Of a DNA stretch of 64,000 nt, positions 48,422-57,822 are shown piece after piece. The notes under the pieces were generated by a model that saw nothing but the letters and a program-made list of their open reading frames with translations, had not been told where the DNA came from and searched no databases. This DNA comes from Chitinophagales bacterium (GTDB taxonomy: Bacteria; Bacteroidota; Bacteroidia; Chitinophagales; Chitinophagaceae). The position numbers were made by a program, and so were the translations under genes. How positions within the stretch are numbered: position 1 is the stretch's first letter; each line of letters begins with the position of its first letter. The stretch covers positions 2,914,001-2,978,000 of the forward strand of contig JACJXQ010000008.1 of assembly GCA_020636495.1 (NCBI GenBank), written 5' to 3'.

Positions 48422-49264
48422 ATGGCAGAGATAACTAATAATCCGTCTAACGAGCAAATATATAAGCTGCACAATAACGATAACATCATTTCGCAGATAG
48501 CGAGGGTGGTTATTGTGTTGATGCCGCGCGCGGTATCTGTCGCCGGCTTCAGCGACAGGGGCGACCTGCTGATGATCAAGAACAACGAATACAAAAAAAC
48601 GCTGCCGCAGTGGATCATCGATTTTTTTGAGCACCAGTTCCTGAACGACCAGATGCTGTCTGCGCCACACAAGGTGACCTCTGTTTTTGTGGCAACAGAC
48701 AAGAACCTGCTGGTGCCTGAAACTTTATACAAACCTCATGATGCAGAAGCATGGCTGAAAAAACTGCACTATGTAGAGAGCAATGAGATAGTGACGACAC
48801 ATCACCTGAGGGAAGACAAAGCGTACTACCTGTATGCATGGCCATCGGCTATTAAAAGCCTCATCAACAGGTATTTCACTAAATCCAAGATATTGCCGTT
48901 CTCCACCTACCAGTTCTACAAGCCATTCAAGGCGGAATGCAGCCTGCAAATGGCACTGACCAGCGATAGGGCTTTTGCCACATTGTACAAGAACAGGGAA
49001 CTGACCTGGCACCAGGTATTCAATTATAAATCATCAGAAGATATTGCCTACCAGGTAATGCACGCTGCCAATGAGTTTGGTATTGAGCAGGGGCAAATGG
49101 CCATACAATGTACCGTTGCCAATAAAGAACTTGCCCCTCATATTACTGATATGCTGCAGTTCTTCCCCGGGTTGAAAGACGGAACGGGCACTGTTGTGAC
49201 CAACGAGCGTGGCTGGGTGAGCAATATCTACCTGATCCAACAACTATACGCATGCGGATTATAA
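48422..49264 (+). CDS. DUF3822 family protein
   Basis: 280 aa, cytoplasmic. In Bacteroidota this family sits next to rsmD, as here (12-base overlap in another frame). It has an actin/ASKHA-like look: VIVLMPRAVSVAGFSDRGDL at the N-terminus, KVTSVFVATDKNLLVPETLY, HLREDKAYYLYAWPSAIKSL and LYKNRELTWHQVFNYKSSED. No catalytic residues are assigned and the function is unknown; the conserved linkage suggests a link to ribosome or RNA work. Confidence 0.88.
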   Translation: MAEITNNPSNEQIYKLHNNDNIISQIARVVIVLMPRAVSVAGFSDRGDLLMIKNNEYKKTLPQWIIDFFEHQFLNDQMLSAPHKVTSVFVATDKNLLVPETLYKPHDAEAWLKKLHYVESNEIVTTHHLREDKAYYLYAWPSAIKSLINRYFTKSKILPFSTYQFYKPFKAECSLQMALTSDRAFATLYKNRELTWHQVFNYKSSEDIAYQVMHAANEFGIEQGQMAIQCTVANKELAPHITDMLQFFPGLKDGTGTVVTNERGWVSNIYLIQQLYACGL

Positions 49265-49800
49265 GCGGTGCATTCAGGGGCAGAAAATTCACTCCCCCGG
49301 CGAAGACACCTGCCAGGCCAACAACAGACGTAGCTAAAGAAGGCCTTTTCAATACATTGCAGAATATGATGGACCTGGAGGATATCTCCACCTGCGACCT
49401 GTTTGGCGGTACGGGTAGTATCAGCTATGAGCTGGCATCGCGCGGGGCAGGCAACCTGACACTTATCGAGGCCGATACCGGGAATATCAACTTTATACGT
49501 AAGACAGTAGCCCTGTTGGGTGTTGCCGACAAGTTCAATATCATAAAAGGGGATGTTTTCCGATTTATGAAGCAATGTACCGAGCAGTACGATTTCATAT
49601 TTGCCGGCCCTCCTTATGCACTGGAAAATATTGACGATCTGCCCATGCTGGTGTTTCAACAAAAGATGTTGGCAGAGGATGGTATATTTGTATTGGAGCA
49701 CACGCCCCGCAATGATTACCAGCAGCACCCGAACTTCCTGAAGATGAAAAATTACGGAACGACGGTGTTCAGCTACTTTACCAACCAAAATGAACAGTAA
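49252..49800 (+). CDS. rsmD: 16S rRNA (guanine-N2)-methyltransferase RsmD
   Basis: 182 aa. MRIISGAFRGRKFTPPAKTP and RPTTDVAKEGLFNTLQNMMD are RsmD marks; CDLFGGTGSISYELASRGAG is the SAM-binding motif I. The catalytic motif IV reads FIFAGPPYAL, with Gly in place of the Asp of the usual (D/N)PPY. RsmD methylates G966 of 16S rRNA (E. coli numbering). It overlaps DUF3822 at the start and lies directly before coaD. Confidence 0.9.
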   Translation: MRIISGAFRGRKFTPPAKTPARPTTDVAKEGLFNTLQNMMDLEDISTCDLFGGTGSISYELASRGAGNLTLIEADTGNINFIRKTVALLGVADKFNIIKGDVFRFMKQCTEQYDFIFAGPPYALENIDDLPMLVFQQKMLAEDGIFVLEHTPRNDYQQHPNFLKMKNYGTTVFSYFTNQNEQ

Positions 49801-49801
49801 G

Positions 49802-50260
49802 ATGGAAAGGATATGTTTATTCCCCGGCACTTTCGACCCTATGACACTGGGGCATGTGGATGTTATCAAACGTTCCGTTTCCCTGTTCGATAAACTTATC
49901 ATAGCGATCGGTGTGAATTCGCAAAAGACACCTATGTTCACTGTTGAACAACGCACGGCCTGGATAGAAGAGATTTTCAAAGACTATCCACAGATATCTG
50001 TAACGAACTATACAGGTTTGACCATCGACTTTTGCAAGCAGGTGGGGGCACAGTATATGATGCGTGGCATACGCTACATAGCTGACTTCGAATATGAGAA
50101 AGCCATTGCTGATATGAACCGTACACTGGCGCCTGAAGTAGAGACCATTTTCCTTACCTGCGCGCCGGAGTATTCTACCGTTTCTTCCACCATAGTACGC
50201 GATGTGATACGCAACGGTGGAGATGTAAGTAAATTCATTCCTGCCGAGATAAAATGGTGA
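49802..50260 (+). CDS. coaD: Pantetheine-phosphate adenylyltransferase
   Basis: 152 aa from ATG 49802, one base after the rsmD stop; an upstream in-frame ATG (49790) adds 4 residues. MERICLFPGTFDPMTLGHVD is the nucleotidyltransferase TxGH motif region. GAQYMMRGIRYIADFEYEKA and EYSTVSSTIVRDVIRNGGDV (ISSTxVR-like) complete it. It makes dephospho-CoA from phosphopantetheine. Last gene of the DUF3822-rsmD-coaD operon. Confidence 0.95.
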   Translation: MERICLFPGTFDPMTLGHVDVIKRSVSLFDKLIIAIGVNSQKTPMFTVEQRTAWIEEIFKDYPQISVTNYTGLTIDFCKQVGAQYMMRGIRYIADFEYEKAIADMNRTLAPEVETIFLTCAPEYSTVSSTIVRDVIRNGGDVSKFIPAEIKW

Positions 50261-50284
50261 TTCAGCTCCCAATGCGCAACTGTT

Positions 50285-51877
50285 TTACACACTTGCCACC
50301 AAGTGAGCTACCGCCTTTAGCAGGTATTCGTCAGAGTTGTTGATTTCGCGCACCATGTTGAGCAGGCCGGGCAGTGCAATATCAGTATCGGCTACCAGCT
50401 TGTCGAGCCTAATGATGCTTTCACTGACACTCACATGCGACTCTCGAATTATCGCTTCAAGATTATTGATATCATCAGATGTAGTCAGTTCTATATTATT
50501 TAAAACAAGCTCTACTTCATTGTAATATCGCCGCTGACGTTCCATTATTTCTTTAGAAAAAGCATATAGGTGGTCATTGGCAGACTGCTCCAACTCAGCC
50601 AGGTTATGCCTGATATCTTTTGTGTCTTTTACAGATAAAGTAGTATCGCGGATGGCTCTTATCAGCTTATCTGTTATTGCGACTTCCTTTTCATTCAGAT
50701 CATTCTGCATTAATTTCAGATAGAACTTCGTTATGTCTGCTTCATATTTTTTCAGATCGAAGTAAGAAGCTACTGTGTGGCTATTCTTTCCATTGCTGAT
50801 ACCGTAAAATGCCTTATTAACAGCTATACCATTTCTTGCAAAAGTGATCGCCTCTTTTTTCAATGCTTCTATAGCTGCATGACTTTCTTTCGGGTTTACC
50901 CTGGCAACCAATGTAGCCATACTCTCCCTTTTGTTGCCAATAAGCCTGTCAATTGCTTTTGTAAACAAGCTAATGAATGGCAGCATGACCACAATGGCAG
51001 TAGTATTGAACAATGTATGAAAGGACACCAGGGCAATAAGCGGATCATGAATACCCAAAATATCTACAAGCAGGTGCCTGAATACATTAATAAGGGATAA
51101 TGCAACGATAGCGGTAATGATATTAATATATACCTGCGACCAGCCAACTTTCTTTTTGATAGCATTGCCGTTTATCGTTCCTAACACCGCCGTAATAGTG
51201 GTACCAAGATCGGCACCGATGGCCAGGAACATGCCTTGCTGCAAAGTAATGATGCCCGCCGCAAGAGAAGACAGGAAGATCATCATGGCAGCAGAGCTGG
51301 ATTGAATAGCAGCAGTAAGCACCACGCCGGCTACAACAAACCAGCCGAACATCAAATGATCCATAAAGCCGAAATCAAAATGCTGAGCAAAAGCAGTAAA
51401 ACCTGACTTCATAAAATCCAGCCCGAGGAACATAAGACTGAACCCCATAAGAAATTTGCTGAACTGGGCGAGTTTTTCCGTTTTTAGGAAGCTAATGCCC
51501 AGGCCGCCAACGGCAATGAAAGGAAGTATCAACTCTTTGATATCGACCTTGAAACCAAGAAGCGATATCAACCACCCGGTTATAGTAGTACCGATATTGG
51601 CACCAAACACCATACCGATACCATTTTTCAAACCGATGATACCAGCCCCGGTAAACGACATGACCAGCAAAGAAACCATAGAACTACTCTGTAGCACGGC
51701 TGTAACTAATGCGCCCGACAATACGGCCTTAACCGCATTACCGGTATGCTTGCTGAGGAACTTTTTAAATGCCCGCCCTGACAAAGCCTTTAGCGCCTCT
51801 TCCAACATATACATGCCAAACAGGAATAAACCCAATCCCGCCAGTAAAGGCCATACTTCTATTTCGGAGTAATTCAT
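50285..51877 (-). CDS. Na/Pi cotransporter family protein with PhoU-like domain
   Basis: 530 aa. Residues 1-310 are membrane domain: WPLLAGLGLFLFGMYMLEEA, GALVTAVLQSSSMVSLLVMS and the repeat ITAVLGTINGNA/ AAIQSSSAAMMIFLSSLAAG carry the two QSSS motifs of NptA-type transporters. Residues 340-530 are helical PhoU-like (DTTLSVKDTKDIRHNLAELE). It moves phosphate with Na+, often as an exporter or low-affinity importer. It converges on coaD with a 24-base gap. Confidence 0.94.
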   Translation of the reverse strand: MNYSEIEVWPLLAGLGLFLFGMYMLEEALKALSGRAFKKFLSKHTGNAVKAVLSGALVTAVLQSSSMVSLLVMSFTGAGIIGLKNGIGMVFGANIGTTITGWLISLLGFKVDIKELILPFIAVGGLGISFLKTEKLAQFSKFLMGFSLMFLGLDFMKSGFTAFAQHFDFGFMDHLMFGWFVVAGVVLTAAIQSSSAAMMIFLSSLAAGIITLQQGMFLAIGADLGTTITAVLGTINGNAIKKKVGWSQVYINIITAIVALSLINVFRHLLVDILGIHDPLIALVSFHTLFNTTAIVVMLPFISLFTKAIDRLIGNKRESMATLVARVNPKESHAAIEALKKEAITFARNGIAVNKAFYGISNGKNSHTVASYFDLKKYEADITKFYLKLMQNDLNEKEVAITDKLIRAIRDTTLSVKDTKDIRHNLAELEQSANDHLYAFSKEIMERQRRYYNEVELVLNNIELTTSDDINNLEAIIRESHVSVSESIIRLDKLVADTDIALPGLLNMVREINNSDEYLLKAVAHLVASV

Positions 51878-51956
51878 CTTACAGCTATAAAGCTATAAAA
51901 TCCATTTCGATCTTGACATGACGAATGTTACCATCTCATAACCTGCGTAACCGGCA

Positions 51957-52640
51957 TTATTCTGTTTTCCTGTAAAAATCTCCACCGCCACTAATGCGCA
52001 TATGATTGTTCGAATAAAACTTCACAGTTCGGTAAGAATACAGGTTCAACGACTTACTGGACAGGAAATTCAACATACAATCGTCACTGTAGTAATCTTT
52101 CCAAAGCACATCTCCTGCTTTATATTTGTTAGTATTATTATCCTGGACGTATGTGATCGTACCTACACCATTTTCACATTTTACGATCATTCCATTTGTT
52201 CCCTTACCAGTATAAGTTTCGTTTTGCAGAATCCAGGTACCATACATCGTTGTCAGGCATATAATACCTGTTGTATCAATATTATGCTCGGTCAATTCGT
52301 AATTAGTACATTGCCCTTCCAGAAATTCAATATCTTTTGTCCATTCAATACCTGTCTCACTAACAGCTCTTAGTTTGTGTGTACCAGGTGCCTGCTCAAC
52401 AGTAAGACTTAGCCCGGCATCGCAGGTAATAGGTGCGTCAGGGTAATATTTTGTTATCTGTCCCATTTTTGTGCTGTCTATGTATACATCTATCTTACCT
52501 GCTCCGAGGTTAGAGCGCGTATAAAAAACAACTGCACCTGATGGTGTATCATCTGTAACAACACTGGTGGGTGTTTTAGAGCATTGCATCAGAAGAATGC
52601 AACTAAAAAGAAGCGTCGTAAACAACAAGATTTTTTTCAT
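51957..52640 (-). CDS. Lipoprotein, paralogue B
   Basis: 227 aa. Lipobox LMQC (Cys 20). Domain order is the same as the 44649 protein: VVFYTRSNLGAGKIDVYIDS, LEQAP-type turn, FLEGQCTNYELTEHN, MYGTWILQNETY and NGMIVKCENGVGTITYVQDN. Identity by eye is about 25-30 percent, with the GQC, GTW and GMIV-E-G motifs kept, so both probably share a fold. Function unknown. No direct repeats flank this copy. Confidence 0.78.
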   Translation of the reverse strand: MKKILLFTTLLFSCILLMQCSKTPTSVVTDDTPSGAVVFYTRSNLGAGKIDVYIDSTKMGQITKYYPDAPITCDAGLSLTVEQAPGTHKLRAVSETGIEWTKDIEFLEGQCTNYELTEHNIDTTGIICLTTMYGTWILQNETYTGKGTNGMIVKCENGVGTITYVQDNNTNKYKAGDVLWKDYYSDDCMLNFLSSKSLNLYSYRTVKFYSNNHMRISGGGDFYRKTE

Positions 52641-52747
52641 AGGGCAGTTATTGAATCATAAGAATTGAGCTCGCAACATATATACAACACAATAATAACA
52701 AATATATTGTAATGCTATTGTCATATCAGGATGACGAAGCATAACCA

Positions 52748-54010
52748 TTAAACTGCCATTGCTTTGATAGCTTCTACCAGAACATCCAACTCATCTTTTG
52801 TTGTAAAAATATTGGGTGTGATACGACAACCGTGCACACCTGCATTGTTTATTGCTACTGTATATATCTTATAGTCATCAAACAAGCGCTTAGCCATATC
52901 AGCGGGCGAAATAGCTTTTATACCTACGTTGGCAATAGCACATGCGCGCTTAGGGTCTGCAGGCGTGTGCAATATTACATTGGGTATGTCACGCACCTGC
53001 TCTGTCCAGTAGCGTTGCAGATAACGGAGGCGAGCTTCTTTTTTCTGCGGGCCCAGGTTGTTATAAAAATCAATGGCATCTTCAATAGTAAGATCGGTAG
53101 CTACGGGATGCGTGCCTGTATGATTCAATCGCAGAATATTGTCGTCCTGGCTTTTGTCTTCTGCTAACAGCGGCCATATCTTTTTTATGTGCTCTTTCTT
53201 TACATAAAGCATGCCCGCCCCCAACGGCACACTCAGCCACTTATGCAGGCTGCAACCATAAAAGTCGGCATGCAGGTCAGGCACTTTAAAATCAAGGTGA
53301 GCAAAAGTATGGGCTCCATCTACCATCACCAGTACTCCGTGCTTATGTGCCATATCGCAGATCTTTTGCACCGGTAGTATATGTCCTGTAATATTGATCA
53401 TGTGGCAAATCATCAGCAGCCTGGTCTTTTTCGTAATGGCCTTTTCGTACAAACTAACGATCTCGTCATCGTTTTCGGGATGTTGGGGTACAGACAATAC
53501 TTTATTCACTACTCCATAACGCTCACTTACCTGTCGAAACATGTTTAACATTGCACCATAATCCTGTTCGGCCATAATAGCCTCATCACCACGTTTCCAA
53601 TCAAGGCCTGCGATGATCATATCCAGGCTTTCCGTAGTATTCCGGGTAATGATAAGTTCTTCAGAACTACAACCTGCCAACTGCGCCAGTTTAGATGTCA
53701 CACGTTTCTTGTTACCTGCCTGCATTGTACGCATGTAGAATGCGCCCAGCTTATTCACATCGCGGATATGTTGCAGGTATCGTTCCTGTATAGGCAGGGG
53801 CATAATGTTATAGTAGCCACTCTCCAGGTTGATGTATTCTTTTTTCAGGTTATACTCCCCTCGCACAGCAGTCCAGAATTCGTCGTCTTTTGCTAACTCA
53901 TCAACAGGCAAATTTGCTGCCTGATCTAACATGCGCCCGAGCGCTGAAAAACTAAGAAAGCTATTCAGCCCGATGAGGGACGAGGCTTTTAAAAAATCAC
54001 GCTTGTTCAT
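52748..54010 (-). CDS. PLP-dependent aminotransferase class V-like enzyme with Tat-type leader
   Basis: 420 aa from ATG 54010; upstream ATGs add 1-6 residues. The start MNKRDFLKASSLIGLNSFLS looks like a twin-arginine-type export leader with KR in place of RR. Class V core: LIITRNTTESLDMIIAGLDW, MICHMINITGHILPVQKICD, VLVMVDGAHTFAHLDF (PLP Asp) and FYGCSLHKWLSVPLGAGMLY (PLP Lys). It resembles isopenicillin N epimerase-like proteins. A PLP enzyme in the periplasm would be unusual but is known for this family; substrate unknown. Alternatively the leader is an uncleaved anchor. Confidence 0.85.
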   Translation of the reverse strand: MNKRDFLKASSLIGLNSFLSFSALGRMLDQAANLPVDELAKDDEFWTAVRGEYNLKKEYINLESGYYNIMPLPIQERYLQHIRDVNKLGAFYMRTMQAGNKKRVTSKLAQLAGCSSEELIITRNTTESLDMIIAGLDWKRGDEAIMAEQDYGAMLNMFRQVSERYGVVNKVLSVPQHPENDDEIVSLYEKAITKKTRLLMICHMINITGHILPVQKICDMAHKHGVLVMVDGAHTFAHLDFKVPDLHADFYGCSLHKWLSVPLGAGMLYVKKEHIKKIWPLLAEDKSQDDNILRLNHTGTHPVATDLTIEDAIDFYNNLGPQKKEARLRYLQRYWTEQVRDIPNVILHTPADPKRACAIANVGIKAISPADMAKRLFDDYKIYTVAINNAGVHGCRITPNIFTTKDELDVLVEAIKAMAV

Positions 54011-54067
54011 CATTGCCGCTTTAAACAATTAAAGTTAATGAACAGATATGGTAAGAAGTAACAAAAA

Positions 54068-54089
54068 GAAAGCCCCTTTCGGGGCTTTC
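54068..54089 (-). terminator. Terminator of the haem lipoprotein gene
   Basis: GAAAGCCCC (54068-54076), loop TTTC, GGGGCTTTC (54081-54089), 9 of 9; on the minus strand a run of five T follows. Confidence 0.85.
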
Positions 54090-54110
54090 CTGTTTTCATG
54101 TATGAAATGA

Positions 54111-55544
54111 TCAGCGTCTCGGGAAGGTGATCGGCTGTACTCTTCTCATAGGTTTTGATGGTTCAGTAGTTTCTTCTTCTTCAGCCATTTTAGCGGCAGG
54201 TGCTGCCTGCATCATGGCTTGTGGTTGTTTTGTAGTATATGCACTTGCAAACAGTCCGGCCTGCTCACCTTTCCAGTCATAGAAATTCTGTAGTGAGATA
54301 GCCAGTTGAAGGCTAAAGTCCATAGAATGTGCTTCCGGAGTAAACGGAGTGCCGCAAGGCAGGTTCCTGAACCACTCCATCCAGCAATCAGATCCCGGAG
54401 GGCATGCATTTTTCAGTGAATCGTTGAACAGCGGGCTCATTACCGCATACTGCGGATATTCGGCAGTAGAGTGACAACTGAAGCATGAACTCATCGGGTT
54501 ATCAACAGGGCCATTCAGCCTGCTGTTCCATCCCAGGTGCGTAGGTGGCAATTCATTAGCATCAGGATTAATAATTGTCTCCTTCAGGTCAGGATTGATG
54601 ATTGTTTTGGTAGGCTTAGGGTTAGATGCGTTAGTGTTGTTCTCCGGATCATCGCCCCACATAATACCCACCGGTATCAGGTTATCCCATGGATCAGGTT
54701 TATTAAGCTCTCCATTGTACATAAAGTTACCTAATACCCATCCTGTTGGCGAACGGTCGTCACGGACCATAACATCCATCTGGATAAGCACAACCGGGTG
54801 AACTGCCCTGTAAGCGGCAGGGTTGGGTTTATACATATCATTAAAGTTGCGCACCACATACCCATCCCACCATATACCATTTACAAGGTAAGGTACCTGG
54901 CTTACGGCCTGCTCTTTGGTAAGTGTTACAAACAACAATTTGAACAGTACAGCACCCTGTTTGAAAGCAACATCTTTTTTATGATCAGGAGCATAGTGGT
55001 TCTTCCAAACCTGCCCGATGGTATAACCGCCAATGTCATTATAAAAACCAACTGCAACAGCACCAGACGAGTCTGTAGACTGGTTGGGGCCTAACTGGTA
55101 AGGCTGTACCGGTGCCTCTTGTGTCAGCCCGTGTATCCCTTCTCGACCGTTATTGCCATAATGCTGCCATGGCATATGATACCATGCGCGTTTGTTGTTA
55201 TATTCAACCCTGAAATCAACATCTGTATTACCTTCAAAACAATACTGTTGCACCTGTTCCAGGTATTTCCTCCAGTCTGTTTTAAAATCTGTCTGGAAGA
55301 AATCCGGCAAAGGGTCTTTGGGCATCTTGTCCGGGTAATCCTGGCTGAGTTTGAATATGGGGCCATGGTATACATCAGGAGATAGCATATACCCGAAATC
55401 AGGGAATGGGGCCTGGTCTTCAGTAAATTCAGATGAGTTTTTTTCCAGTTTGTTGTTATTCGGATTATTATCGCTCGCTGTTCTGTTACAGCTGATGATA
55501 ATACCCAATGCACACACAACCGTAATCGTAATTAGCTTTTTCAT
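54111..55544 (-). CDS. Lipoprotein with one cytochrome c-type haem motif
   Basis: 477 aa. Signal peptide with lipobox (GIIISC, Cys about 19). Only one haem-attachment motif is seen: MSSCFSCHSTAEYP, i.e. Cys354-x-x-Cys357-His358. The large remainder (YVRNFNDMYKPNPAAYRAVH, PTGWVLGNFMYNGELNKPDP) is not recognised. The C-terminal ~50 residues are low-complexity (MMQAAPAAKMAEEEETTEPS). It may be a membrane-attached mono-haem electron carrier or oxidase. Own terminator 22 bases after the stop; next to the PLP enzyme on the same strand. Confidence 0.75.
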   Translation of the reverse strand: MKKLITITVVCALGIIISCNRTASDNNPNNNKLEKNSSEFTEDQAPFPDFGYMLSPDVYHGPIFKLSQDYPDKMPKDPLPDFFQTDFKTDWRKYLEQVQQYCFEGNTDVDFRVEYNNKRAWYHMPWQHYGNNGREGIHGLTQEAPVQPYQLGPNQSTDSSGAVAVGFYNDIGGYTIGQVWKNHYAPDHKKDVAFKQGAVLFKLLFVTLTKEQAVSQVPYLVNGIWWDGYVVRNFNDMYKPNPAAYRAVHPVVLIQMDVMVRDDRSPTGWVLGNFMYNGELNKPDPWDNLIPVGIMWGDDPENNTNASNPKPTKTIINPDLKETIINPDANELPPTHLGWNSRLNGPVDNPMSSCFSCHSTAEYPQYAVMSPLFNDSLKNACPPGSDCWMEWFRNLPCGTPFTPEAHSMDFSLQLAISLQNFYDWKGEQAGLFASAYTTKQPQAMMQAAPAAKMAEEEETTEPSKPMRRVQPITFPRR

Positions 55545-55708
55545 GTTCTATTGTTTGTTTAAAGTTATAAGACAATAATCCGACAGGGTTTAAACAGAAT
55601 ATGTAAAGGTAGAATGTTGACATTTCAGAAAAAACGGGAAAAACACCCTTTTTTTTGTTGGTCAAAGACCCTACTTTACTCTTTCATCAAAAACTTACAT
55701 CACGTAAA

Positions 55709-56677
55709 ATGGAAAACAAGACCAAACGTACACCTGTGATATTTAACCACAGTGCAGCAATAGACGACTTTGTAGCAACTGCAGTGCTACTCACCATGCC
55801 TAATATAGAACTCCAGGGAATTGTTGTGACCAATGCTGATTGCATAGCTACACCGGCCATGAACACATCCTGGCGCGTATCGCAATTTTTTGGCATAGAG
55901 CATATACCCCTTACGCTCAGTGATGCGAGGGGGTGGAATTCCTTTCCATGGGAGTACAGGGCCGACTGTATCAACATGGGTACAATAGACATATTGAAAC
56001 CTTTCAGCGATAACAAAAGCTGGCCACCTTACCCTTCGGGTGAGGCTATGATGACGGACCTGCTGATAAAAGCTATAGAAAAGAAAGACCCCGTAACCAT
56101 ATTATGTACAGGACCGGTTACTACTATTACCAACCTGGTGAGTAACAACCCGACGTTACTCGAAGGTATCAATGAAATAGTATGGATGGGAGGTGCTGTA
56201 GATGTACCCGGTAACCTTGACCCGGCTACTATACCTGCTGCAATAGCCAATAAACATGCGGAGTGGAACGCTTTCTGGGACCCATTTGCAGTTGACATCA
56301 TGTTCAGGCTGTTTGAAAAGGTTCGCGTTTTCCCGCTGGACATTACGGACCAGGCAAAGATAACTCCCGAATTCAAAGCAAGGCTATTGGCGCAATCTGA
56401 ATATCCCTATTCAAAATTTGTTTACCAGGCATACGACCTGGTGAAAGATCAACCTTTTTATGAAATGTGGAATACATGCGCAACAGTATTTCTATCCGGA
56501 AGAACAGATATATATGCAGAGCCTGAAACGACACCGCTTGATATAGTTTTATGGGGTTTTGAACAGGGATGGATCAGGCGAACTGATAAGCCAACCATGC
56601 ACCCGCAACTTGTATACCAGAATTTCTCTAACAGCGATAACTTTTATGATTATGTGTTAGAGCAACTGAAACGATAA
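55709..56677 (+). CDS. Nucleoside hydrolase-like protein, degenerate metal site
   Basis: 322 aa from ATG 55709; the frame is open upstream to 55655 but the conserved region starts TPVIFNHSAAIDD. The fold is that of inosine/uridine-preferring nucleoside hydrolases: ILCTGPVTTITNLVSNNPTL, IVWMGGAVDVPGN and AEWNAFWDPFAVDIMF. The N-terminal metal loop DxDPGxDD reads NHSAAIDD, and the C-terminal HD site reads MWNTCATVFLSGR without His or Asp. Some ligands of the catalytic Ca2+ are therefore missing. A non-canonical substrate or a non-enzymatic role is possible. Confidence 0.8.
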   Translation: MENKTKRTPVIFNHSAAIDDFVATAVLLTMPNIELQGIVVTNADCIATPAMNTSWRVSQFFGIEHIPLTLSDARGWNSFPWEYRADCINMGTIDILKPFSDNKSWPPYPSGEAMMTDLLIKAIEKKDPVTILCTGPVTTITNLVSNNPTLLEGINEIVWMGGAVDVPGNLDPATIPAAIANKHAEWNAFWDPFAVDIMFRLFEKVRVFPLDITDQAKITPEFKARLLAQSEYPYSKFVYQAYDLVKDQPFYEMWNTCATVFLSGRTDIYAEPETTPLDIVLWGFEQGWIRRTDKPTMHPQLVYQNFSNSDNFYDYVLEQLKR

Positions 56678-56711
56678 AAAAGGGGGACAGAATATTCTGT
56701 CCCCCTTTTTT
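56676..56711. terminator. Bidirectional terminator, 36-bp perfect palindrome
   Basis: Six A, GGGGGACAGAAT, ATTCTGTCCCCC, six T; all 18 pairs match. It serves the converging nucleoside hydrolase and T9SS genes. Confidence 0.9.
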
Positions 56712-56732
56712 ATTATTGAAGCAAACTATCTT

Positions 56733-57722
56733 TTATTGTATCAGCATTTTTTGTGTGTTGCTGCCGTTTGCAGAATTGATACTCATAAAGTACATACCGC
56801 TGTTCAGAGATGATACATCCACTGTTGTATTTGCATTCATGCTTACCTGTGCAGCATATACTTTTTTACCTGTCACATCAGATATTACAACAGTAGCTAC
56901 ATTTTGTGTATAAGTGCCCCAGTTTATGTTCACTACATTGTGAGCCGGGTTAGGGTAAACCGACAGGTCCAGCGTTTTTCCTGATACGTTAGCAACAGAC
57001 GTTGTAACCAAAGTAATGGTCTTGTTCGTGCTGGAGCGTTCGAAGATGATGCCGTTCATTGTTGTATGCGTAGCGTCTATTGTTATAGAAGCAGGAGTTG
57101 TAGCATCGCCCAGGTTTTCAGGGTATACTTTATAAGTGCCAAAAGGCAGATTATCAAAACTGTAATCGCCATTAGCATCTGTAGTAGTGAATTTTATGGG
57201 GTTGCTATTGGCATCCATCAACAGTACTGTCATATTAGGTATACCGCTTGATGTTCCTTTGTTAGCCCCCTGCGAAACATTACCACCAATAAAGCCCGGA
57301 CCGTTTGTTACAGTACCGTAAGCCAGGTATATATGATTACCCATATTGATCGTACCTGTGTGTGTAATAACAGATGCGTTGCTCCACAATACAGGAGAAC
57401 TCATGAATGTGGAACTGTGATATGTAGGCAGGTAACCTGTACCGCTGGTAGGGCCGTTAAGATGAGCTGCTTTTGTGCGATAGCTGCCGTTTGGCTTTGC
57501 TTTAAAATCGTACTGAGCCTGTCCCCAGCCAACTACAATCTGTGAGTCAACAGCAGAAAGGATATTTGTTTGCGAATTGAACACGATGAGCCATACCTTA
57601 AAAGTGTCATTCTGATTAGTTTTTGTAGAGTCGCCATAAACAATGCCGCCTATTGAACCTGTCTGTGCAGAAGCAGAAAAGCCTAACAAACAAACCATTG
57701 CTATTAGTAAAACGTTCTTCAT
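56733..57722 (-). CDS. T9SS-sorted protein, member 1 of a paralogous trio
   Basis: 329 aa. Signal peptide 1-19 (ending ASAQ). No PKD domain. Shared core: FKVWLIVFNSQTNILSAVDS, RTKAAHLNGPTSGTGYLPTY, GPGFIGGNVSQGANKGTSSG, then a carboxypeptidase-regulatory-like (CarboxypepD_reg/SdrD B-like) domain (VLLMDANSNPIKFTTTDANG DYSFDNLPFGTYKVYPE). The end is a T9SS type A domain (LSVYPNPAHNVVNI ... GMYFMSINSANG, ending KMLIQ). The same core recurs in the next two genes. Function unknown; expected on the surface or secreted. Confidence 0.85.
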   Translation of the reverse strand: MKNVLLIAMVCLLGFSASAQTGSIGGIVYGDSTKTNQNDTFKVWLIVFNSQTNILSAVDSQIVVGWGQAQYDFKAKPNGSYRTKAAHLNGPTSGTGYLPTYHSSTFMSSPVLWSNASVITHTGTINMGNHIYLAYGTVTNGPGFIGGNVSQGANKGTSSGIPNMTVLLMDANSNPIKFTTTDANGDYSFDNLPFGTYKVYPENLGDATTPASITIDATHTTMNGIIFERSSTNKTITLVTTSVANVSGKTLDLSVYPNPAHNVVNINWGTYTQNVATVVISDVTGKKVYAAQVSMNANTTVDVSSLNSGMYFMSINSANGSNTQKMLIQ

Positions 57723-57822
57723 AAAATTTAGATTTTTTGGTTAAAAAAATAATTATTGAGTACCCGAATACATGACGAAACACTATTACTTATTGTTAGA
57801 CAAAACCCTAAAAAAATAAAAA

